Assembly: GCA_030685235.1 (NCBI GenBank)
Contig: MU839212.1
Span: forward strand, 61,152-125,151
Direction of reading: 5' to 3'
Source of the DNA: Copromyces sp. CBS 386.78
Taxonomy: Eukaryota > Ascomycota > Sordariomycetes > Sordariales > Sordariaceae
DNA length: 64,000 bases
The notes beneath the pieces were generated by a model, which searched no databases, was not told the origin of the DNA, and saw only the letters and a list, made by a program, of their open reading frames with translations. This document shows positions 56,642 through 64,000 of this stretch, in pieces (positions within the stretch are counted from its first letter, which is position 1; each line of letters begins with the position of its first letter). The position numbers and the translations under genes were made by a program.

Positions 56642-57855
56642 ATGGCTTCCAGGTGAGTCCCATTCTCTTTTACGTTCGGTATTGCATTGCACCACACCAC
56701 CCACACGCAGATGCCACCTTTCCCGTTTCGAAATGCGACTTGGCCTTGTCAACCCGACCGACCCCACGACCGACACGAATGAAGCGATCGATTGAGCTGC
56801 TCGGTTCCGGAACGGGTGCGCGATTTCACCATGCGGTCATGTCTGCGGACAAAAGGTAGCAGCATCGATATCATGGTTGGTTAGACAAGTCAACATCTCT
56901 CGACATGTCCCTGGCACGGCACGACAGCCTCAACTACGTCATCGCTCTGTCTTCCAAAATTTCGCCAACACGCCGATCATACTATACGATACGAATAAAA
57001 TACGACGATGCGACGCAATCTCGACAGCAGTGCGACCACAGCAGCACTGGCGAGAGGAGCGACAACCACGGCGGAAGCGAAACCATCAACTCGATCCATC
57101 ACTCTGCCGCCCAGTCAACCGTTTACGCCCCTCCTCAACTTTGACCAGCCCCATGCCACCTACCGCCAACCCCTTCGTCGAACAAGTAAAGAACACATGA
57201 TTCTAACAAGTAGTCTTCATTTTTTCTGAATACAGATTCGCGCATTCCTCCCTACACCAGCGCGACCCGCGCAGCGACCTCTTCAAGGGTTACTCCGGCT
57301 CCAGCACCGCCGAGCGCCGCTCAGCCAACGCCAGCCCAGCCCGCTATGGCGGCGGCGGATATGGGTACGGAGGCGGCGGCGGTGGGAGTTCCTATAATGG
57401 TGGTTACAACGGGAGTTCGTCGACGCTAGGTGTGGAGAGGGGAGGGTTTAGGTCTGCGACGCCGAATTCAAAGGGCCAGTACAGCGACGCAGTGCTTAAC
57501 GAGCTCGAGAGCCAGAACGATGAGCAGGTGGAGGGGATAATGGGTAAAGTCAGGATTTTGAAAAATGTATGCTTTTTTTCTCTTCTCTTTGCTCCTCTGC
57601 CACTTCCCTCCATTGCCAGCCCGTCGGCTAACAAATCCCCCAAAACAGATGACAGTAGCAATCGGCGACGAAATCCGAGACTCCTCTGCCCTCGCCGAGA
57701 AAATGAACGAATCCTTCGACCAGACCCGCCTCCGACTCCGCGGCACCATGAACCGGATGCTCATCATGGCACAAAAGACCAACGTCGGGTGGAGGGTGTG
57801 GCTTGCCTTCTTCGCTGCTGTGGTGCTCCTCTTTTTCTACGTGAGGTATCTCTGA
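56642..57855 (+). CDS. bet1: Bet1 family v-SNARE for ER-Golgi transport
   Basis: Three exons: 56642-56652 (11 nt), 57236-57566 and 57649-57855, for about 182 aa. The first intron is 583 nt (GTGAGT...TACAG), the second 82 nt (GTATGC...AACAG). The product starts MASRFAHSSLHQRDPRSDLF, the conserved Bet1 start, then a Gly/Tyr/Ser-rich linker (about residues 35-65), a SNARE helix (ELESQNDEQVEGIMGKVRIL then MTVAIGDEIRDSSALAEKMN, through about residue 145) and a C-terminal membrane anchor (WLAFFAAVVLLFFYVRYL). Bet1 is the Qc SNARE paired with Sed5, Bos1 and Sec22 in COPII vesicle fusion. The glycine-rich linker makes it longer than yeast Bet1 (142 aa). The tiny first exon is supported by the family N-terminus. 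Confidence 0.93.
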
Positions 57856-58609
57856 ATATCTCTACTCCAAGGTTCTCCTGACCTGAAAGAGAGAGAGCCT
57901 TGGCCGGTGGCTGGTGGCTGGTGGTTCTGCTGTTGCCACGCAGGGCAAAGTGATATGAGTCTGATGATGAAGATGAAAACGGAACAAAAAACACGCCATG
58001 TGCTGCGAGGAAAGATGGGATGAAACCACGGTAAATATGGTTTCGATCGATGACTGGTGACACGAGTGGATAATGAGGGAGCGGAAATATTCTACGTTAA
58101 AATGGGTGGCTGCCTTGTGGGATAGAAAAAGCATGGATATGGGGCTGCCCTTGGTAGATTCTGGGTGGACCTGGTTTCTTGCATGCTTGGCGCTGGGGAG
58201 TTTGTGTTTGTTGTTAAGGCTGATTTGGGGTTCTCTCCTTTTCTTTCTCTCGTTAGCCTTTATTACTTGTTTTAATACACTGACCATCATGAACGTATTA
58301 ATGAGATCATACAGACTTGAACATCACCAAGTGTTTACCTAACAGACACTAATCAGAACTGCGTTCTAAGACTTGAAAAAAAGGAAACCGATACTGCAAC
58401 GAAGACCAAATTTTTTTTTCTAAGGCTAGCTACTCAACCCCGATTCCTAACACAAGAATAACCTATCCATGATGCCATGATCCTAAGACTCCATGCGCCT
58501 GACCTAAACGACCCTTGTATCAAATGGTGCTTGTTTGCTAACCGTTCCTACCGAAACTCCTCCCTTTAACACTCTTGTTTCCCTTTCCGAACCACCTTGC
58601 ACATCAATA
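57856..58609. other. Convergent 3' region of bet1 and apc15
   Basis: About 750 nt between the ends of the two genes; it should hold both 3' UTRs. A weak hydrophobic open frame at 58,073-58,342 is most likely noncoding. Confidence 0.5.
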
Positions 58610-60327
58610 CTAGTGCATCCTTCTAACCCTTGGACTACTTCTCATCATGGGACTGCTCTCATCAACAGACAACAGCCCACTGATATCCAGACTACTCCTC
58701 GGCGCTCCTAGCGTACTCCGTCTAGCACTTCCCGCAAGACTAGTCCTCAACAGCCGCTGGTTTTGCGGCTGCTGCTGCTGTTGTCTCGGCAGCGATACGC
58801 GGCGATGCTGCTGCTGGCCCTGCGCTGATCCCGACCCGGGTGTAGGCCCGTAGCTAACACGGTGATTGGGCCTATGACTGCCGCTCATGCTCAAGTTACC
58901 ACCGTTACCACGGCTACCACTACTCATGCCTACGTTGACTTGCTCTTGTCCACCACCCGGTCCCTCGTTATCGCTGCTATCAAGGATCGCCTCGGAATCG
59001 GTATGCTCATAGAACCCGCTTTGCGCATGCTCCTCATCTGCTTCGGGGATGCCGTCGTCTAGGTTAGCGTTCATGCCTAGACTGTCGTCCATCATGTCTC
59101 CTTCCGCGTCTTCGTAGCTGTTGTTGTGAGCGACGATAATGTCGTCTTCCTCTAGCATGTGGGACCGGTCTTCCTCGTCGATGTCGTCGTCTTCGTCCGC
59201 GGCGCCGTCGGCTAGATTGATGTGCGTGGGCCGGAGACCGCCGCGGGCCATCATCTCGCGCATGCGTTCTTCGTTGGCGCGCACGTTGGCTAGCTCGCGC
59301 TGCTGCTGGGCATTATTGTCGTTGCGGCGGTGAGGGCGGAGGATGGAAGAGCCGGCGCTCGTTGCTGTTGGTGCTTGTGCTTGTGGGGGTTCGATTGTGT
59401 CTTCGTCGTCGTTGGTATGATCGCCGACAGTGGTGTTTCGTTCGGTGGTGGTTTCTTCCTCTTCTTCGACTTCATCCTCCTCCTCATCCTCCTCTTCATC
59501 GTCATCACTAGCCCCATCGTATCCAAACCCACCCTCATCTGCATCGGGAATATCCTCATCCAAATCCCTTCCTCCCATTTCATTCATGTCATCATCACCC
59601 TCCATCATCTCCAGGTCACCACCGGCGCCACCAGGGATTGTGTTCGTATCCCCCACCTCCATCCCCTCCGCAGCAGTAACCTCGTCCAGCACTGGCGCTG
59701 TCGCATTAACAGCTCCAGCCACAGCAGCAGCAGCAGCCGCCTCCGCCTCCGCCAGCTCCCTAGCCAGCATCTCCTCGCGCCGCATCGCCTCCTCGTGCTC
59801 CTGTCTCTCGCGCTCCTCCTCGCGCATCTGGAACAGTGTCTTGCTGACCCCCGGTGGCTTCAGCCAGGTACTACCCAGGTTGCTCACGTTGGCCTTGCGA
59901 CGCTCCATATACGTCTCGTCGGCGCGGAGGCGGCCGAGCAGGGAGCGCTCGATGATGGCGGCTTGGATGTTGCGGGAGGCATTTCGGCTGGTGACATGAT
60001 TCGATGAGGTGGTGGTGGTGTTTGGGTTGTTGGCTTGTGAGTTGTTGGTGATTAGAACGTCTGGGGAGGTGGAGGAGGAAAGGGAGAGAGATGGGTCGAA
60101 AGGCGAGAGGAGGCCGGAGGTGGAGGAGGCGAGAGGGTTGCGGGAGGAGGTGTACCAGAGGGAGTGGGACTGTTTGTTTGTGGTTAGCAAGGTGATAAGC
60201 AAGTTGAGTATTGGGTGGGATTGGAGGGAACCGGGGCGTGAGATGAGAAGGGGTAGGGCTGAGGGAGCAGATATAAGGGATCAGAACTTACGTCGCGCGG
60301 GGCCAGGTCAGGGAGAATGGAAAACAT
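58610..60327 (-). CDS. apc15: Anaphase-promoting complex subunit Apc15/Mnd2
   Basis: Exons 60327-60292 (36 nt) and 60169-58610 give about 531 aa. The intron (GTAAGT...AAACAG) is 122 nt and joins MFSILPDLAPRD to SHSLWYTSSRNPL, the N-terminal motif common to Apc15/Mnd2. Next come a Q/A-rich helical tract with RADETYMERRKANVSNLGST and an E/A-rich coiled helix (MREEERERQEHEEAMRREEM then LARELAEAEAAAAAAVAG). The remainder is acidic and disordered, then Q/S-rich (QQQQQPQNQR) and ends in basic RVRRMH. Apc15 promotes turnover of the mitotic checkpoint complex on APC/C; yeast Mnd2 restrains APC/C-Ama1 in meiosis. The protein is much longer than human APC15 (121 aa), as in filamentous fungi. Confidence 0.88.
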
Positions 60328-63300
60328 GGTTGCTTTGTTGTTGACAAGGCTTTTGTTGCAGGAACGGTTTGGTTTTTGGTTGGTTGATTCTAAGATACAG
60401 CGCATGCAGATTTTGGTCTGCGATGAGGACCGCGACGTCTTGCCCGATTTTAGCTGTGCATATGTATGTGGAAAGGTTAAGGTTTCGACTCTAGCCAGGG
60501 CGAGTTGATGGTGAAGTTCTCGGGTGATGATGCCGTAGTTGGTAAACAAGTATCGGTGTAGAGACCGCAAAGGTATTACGGACTCGATGAGGAGATTATT
60601 AGGGTGAATGGGCCTATTGGTATGTATGGAAAACTGCGAGCCGACGTCTAACCGAAGCGGTGGTGAAGTGCATTGTCGTGAATGGTGTTTTGGATGAAAT
60701 TCCCAGCAAACCTTCTTGTCACTACAGTAACGGTCGGGTACATGTACCCAGTACGTAGCGCAGTTACAGGCAGGTACATAGGTACATCCTACCTGAACTT
60801 TACCCCACAATGCGGCTGCACCTGCTGAACTTTAAAGGGCCCGTGCACTTTAACATTTGAGGACCCTGATGGATAATCTTTTCAACCGGCATTTCAACTG
60901 ACATCTCGAGAGATTTTGATTTCCCTTCTAGTAAACTATTAAAATAGGATGGCTTTGGTCTAGGTGTTATCATGGGCGTGACCAGAGTATGGTTACCATA
61001 ACAACCGAGCTCGCTTCAATGTCTATAGGATTTTACGCTCAGCGCTTGGAAATGAATGGCCTGTTCAAGTGGTAGCCTCCACTCTCGTTGTAAATCCCCC
61101 GAGCATCTCCAAAAGGTTGCTCACTTTCACATGGTCGTTCATCACTGGAGTCTTTAAACATCACACGTGTTCGGCAACTTTCTGAACATGTCCGACTCCA
61201 GTCACTTACACCGGATAAACAGCCCCGGTCATCCCATGCCGCGAAGCTCTCAGAAGCTATCCCGCCGATCTCCTGGTTGCTGGTTTCGTCCGGGCCGTGT
61301 CTTGTCAGACAAAGCCAGCCACAAAAGTCACAACAGCAAACAACACCCACAAAAGAGAACTCCGGGCCATTTCCAAGGGACAGGTTCATGCAGTTTCCAT
61401 GGGGTAATCAGAGAGCCTTCCCTACGACTTTGAACGGCACAAGCATTTCAACACCCTTTGTTGACTGGACAGTGCATGCTGTTAAATGCTTGCATGCGGT
61501 AGTGCGAGATGTTAGCGCCATTCCTTTTGGGAAACCTCCCATTTGTGAGGAGCGAGGAGAGCGTGGGAGACGGATATGGGAGTCTGACATCCGACCTCTT
61601 GAGCTGAGAGGCTAGCAAACCCCACTTCACTGCTTAGGCGCCCTGTTTGTCGGGCGTTTTCGGAAGCCTTGGTGTTATTCTCACTGCTGCTTCTGTTCCG
61701 GCCTCCTTGGCGAGGGTAGACTTTCGAAAGGCAGAACAGAAGAGTGGTTGTTGCCTGCGATTCTAGGGAGTAGAAATACTTTGAGGATGCCCGGTTGGTC
61801 ATTGTGTTTTCTCTTTGTAGAGAGATGTAGAGAGATGTAGAGGAGGGGGGAAACATTGCTCTGTGCTGCGAATGGGAGTCGAACCCATCAGGCTTCAAGG
61901 AAGACAAGTTCATCGACGTTGGGTTCGCTCGCTTCTGGCTGGTCAATCCCCAGAACTTGGAGGGGTTGTGCAGCAGAGCGCCGATGTCGGTCTCTGTGTA
62001 AAGTAACACCGTGCTGAACAGGCAATGTGGTGAGGGTGATGTGAAGCCAAGGGGATGACTCCTCTGCCAATATTCCCAACAGAGGGCAGGAAGTTCCCGG
62101 AATCACATGTTTGGAAGAGCCAGAGCTGAATTCCTCGGACTTGCAAGAGATACGATTTTACTCCACTTTGAAGGTTGACTGAGCCGGCGCGGACGGTAGG
62201 TTGTGTTTAGTTCAATGCATCTCTGGTTTCTTTCTTTCCGCGTCCATGACAGCTCTTGTGAACTTCGTCTTTAAGAGAATAGGTAACCCCCACTTCCCTC
62301 GTTTCGGATGGACACCATCACGATGTTTATTTTCCATAAAGACCACGGTCCCTTGTCTTCTTTTGCTGGTTGTGAAGGGTGCCAATTCCACACCTGCCAG
62401 CTGCTACCCCGCCTTTTATCCATTCAGACCACGGGAGGGAGCGATGCACAGAGACATCACCACACGGACTTCAATTTTCACTTCTCTTGGCCCCGTGAGA
62501 TGGAAGGTTGAGAATATCGTGGCGGTTGAAGCGAAGCGAAGGAACTAATTTTGCTGCAACATCTGCCCGGCTTCAAGTATAGACGGCTTTGTGTTGTGCT
62601 GCTTGTCCTCAGTATCCCGCAACGTGCTCTGGCCTCTTTTTAAAGTGGGTGACGTAGTCGTAGTGGGCCTTCTGCCATTGGACCCTCCCGAGCGGGTGCA
62701 AGTGGACGGGGACCCTCGATCTCATCGACCACAGACTGTGGTCCTTGATATTTTTTAACGGCGCGATATTATAGTGTGCGGTCCAGCGACTGTTCAGTTT
62801 ATTTTTTTTCTAATTTTAATTTTAATTTTTTCCAATATTGCGTGTAGGCATGCCAGCCTTCGCTTATTTCTTCTTATGAATATCCTGTCCGCGCAGCACA
62901 ATGTCCCATGAGGATTCCGACGATTTGGGAATTACTCGTGTCCGCTACATATCCCTGGGCAAGAACAGATACGAAGAATAGTTAAAGGATCGTGTGTTAG
63001 AGGCATACCACGGTATTTCTTGGGAGAGTGGATTTTTGATAAGGACTGAGGCGAGTTCGAACCGCGGTTTTCTGTTTGGTTGGCGGGGCGTGGTGTTTTG
63101 TGCTGATGATTTTTTTTACATCTTTTGATCAACATATGTACTGTCTCACCCCCATCTCCCGCCAAGGGCAGGTTATGGTTTCTTTCGGGTGACACTGCAG
63201 GCCTGCAGCTGTTACGACCGCATTGGTTTTTCCTATTGGCCAACTCTCTTTTTGAGACCATTCTTTTTCCCGCTTTCTGAACGGTTGCACCCATTCTGAA

Positions 63301-64000
63301 CTCTGGAGAGAGAGAGATCTCAATAGGATTCTGCCAAGACCGGCCGTCTGACTCCGGGCGACTGGGTGGGAGCCGTTGTCGCATCGCCAATGAATCGAAG
63401 GCTCTGGGGGTTCAACAGTCGTACCACAAGACCACCGAGGAACCGCGGCGCGTGGGATAGTGCTCAGACGGGATTTTGTTTAGATCAATGATGGGGTCAT
63501 GTGTCGTATGGAAGAACGATCCTGCATCGATTCTGAATCAGCACAAGCTCCTCTATCATCAAGTGTCTGGGAATATTATCACATGTTATTGGTAACTGGG
63601 CGTTGGTGTCTTTGTCGTGCGCTTCGTTCTCGACCGAAGCCGGCGCACAGGGTCTCCAGGGAGTCCAGGGGCTTGACGGAGTGATTCATGAAGTATGTGC
63701 CGGCGACATCGGCCCTCGTGAGATGGGTGTTGGAAAAGCAAGCTTAATGATTGGTTTGCTGGAGGGCACGACGTTGCGACCTCTTCTCTTCCTTGCCAGC
63801 CATCCGAGCAGGGGTTAAAAGTTTAACAATGATGCCATGCATGCATGCACTTGAAGCTGGTGGATCTCGGGCTAACTCCAACTGGATGCAAGATGGACGC
63901 TCTGAGGGCGCGTTTGGTTCAACCAACAACTTTTCCATCTGTTTTCAACAGGGGTAGAGGAGGGTACAAAGTGCCATCTGCAGCCTGTAGATAGCGCTTT
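60328..64000. other. 3.7-kb region without a recognised gene
   Basis: The left end is the apc15 promoter. Beyond it no protein is recognised. A short tandem of gatgtagagag lies at about 61,816-61,845. At 61,864-61,905 the minus strand contains a perfect tRNA-like T-arm and 3' acceptor half but no 5' half. AT-rich stretches lie at about 62,800-62,840. Minus-strand frame 61,512-62,009 (165 codons) and others have no supporting motif. Confidence 0.5.

Noticed and set aside
59330..60007. 225- and 189-codon plus-strand frames opposite apc15
   Set aside because: Shadows of the acidic/alanine-rich coding strand; products are runs of S, L and V.
61864..61905. tRNA-like T-arm and acceptor half (minus strand)
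   Set aside because: The T-loop TTCGACT and 5-bp stem are perfect and a TCGCAGC-A end follows, but no GCTGCGA 5' half, D-arm or pol III terminator is found within 120 nt. At best a tRNA fragment.
61512..62009. 165-codon minus-strand frame in the right-hand region
   Set aside because: Part of it translates the tRNA-like T-arm (GFDSHSQH); no protein family recognised and no splice context.
63051..63075. B-box-like gagttcgaaccgcgg on plus
   Set aside because: No matching acceptor stem or A box upstream.

Overview
The window looks like chromosomal DNA of a filamentous ascomycete of the Sordariales, most like Neurospora. Evidence: short GT-AG introns with CTRAC/CTAAC branch sites, ve-1-, PREG- and chz-1-like proteins, and one block (about 1-10,000) with the signature of repeat-induced point mutation (RIP): very AT-rich, TpA-rich, with CAG/CAA codons of a mobile element turned into TAG/TAA. 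The species call is inference.

Layout. (1) 1-10,110: a RIP-mutated Ty3/Gypsy chromovirus (789-9430) with two 305-bp LTRs and a 5-bp target duplication, inserted in or beside a Fot1/pogo-type transposase relic (9431-~10,110). An orphan exon-like fragment sits just beyond (about 10,205-10,341). (2) 11,081-20,161: tRNA deaminase subunit Tad3 (minus) and a large 6-phosphofructo-2-kinase/fructose-2,6-bisphosphatase (plus), separated by 5 kb without a recognisable gene. (3) 20,162-31,479: a 270-bp MITE with perfect terminal inverted repeats, a disordered 791-aa protein (minus) and the velvet regulator VE-1 (minus). (4) 31,480-39,940: 8.5 kb with no recognisable gene, including a 10-N gap that looks like a false join. 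(5) 39,941-40,879: an opsin-related YRO2/HSP30-like membrane protein (minus) with a TATA box and a perfect three-unit heat-shock element. (6) 45,099-48,375: a Gid5/Vid28 armadillo protein (minus). (7) 49,974-60,327: a denser group: PREG/Pho80 cyclin, EMC10, Chz1, Bet1 (all plus) and Apc15/Mnd2 (minus), with a second TA-flanked inverted-repeat element at 55,794-55,887. (8) 60,328-64,000: nothing recognised.

The genes are housekeeping and regulatory rather than a cluster: carbon-flux control (PFK2/FBPase2, GID ligase subunit), phosphate signalling (PREG), development and secondary metabolism (VE-1), ER and Golgi traffic (EMC10, Bet1), chromatin (Chz1), cell cycle (Apc15), tRNA editing (Tad3) and stress (YRO2-like). 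I see no operon-like system and no convincing new multi-gene system. The most noteworthy items are the two MITE-like elements, the retroelement and transposon relics with the adjacent orphan exon, the heat-shock element, the EMC10 intron whose retention would remove the membrane anchor, and the apparent assembly artefact. Exon boundaries were derived by hand from splice consensus, frame continuity and family similarity.
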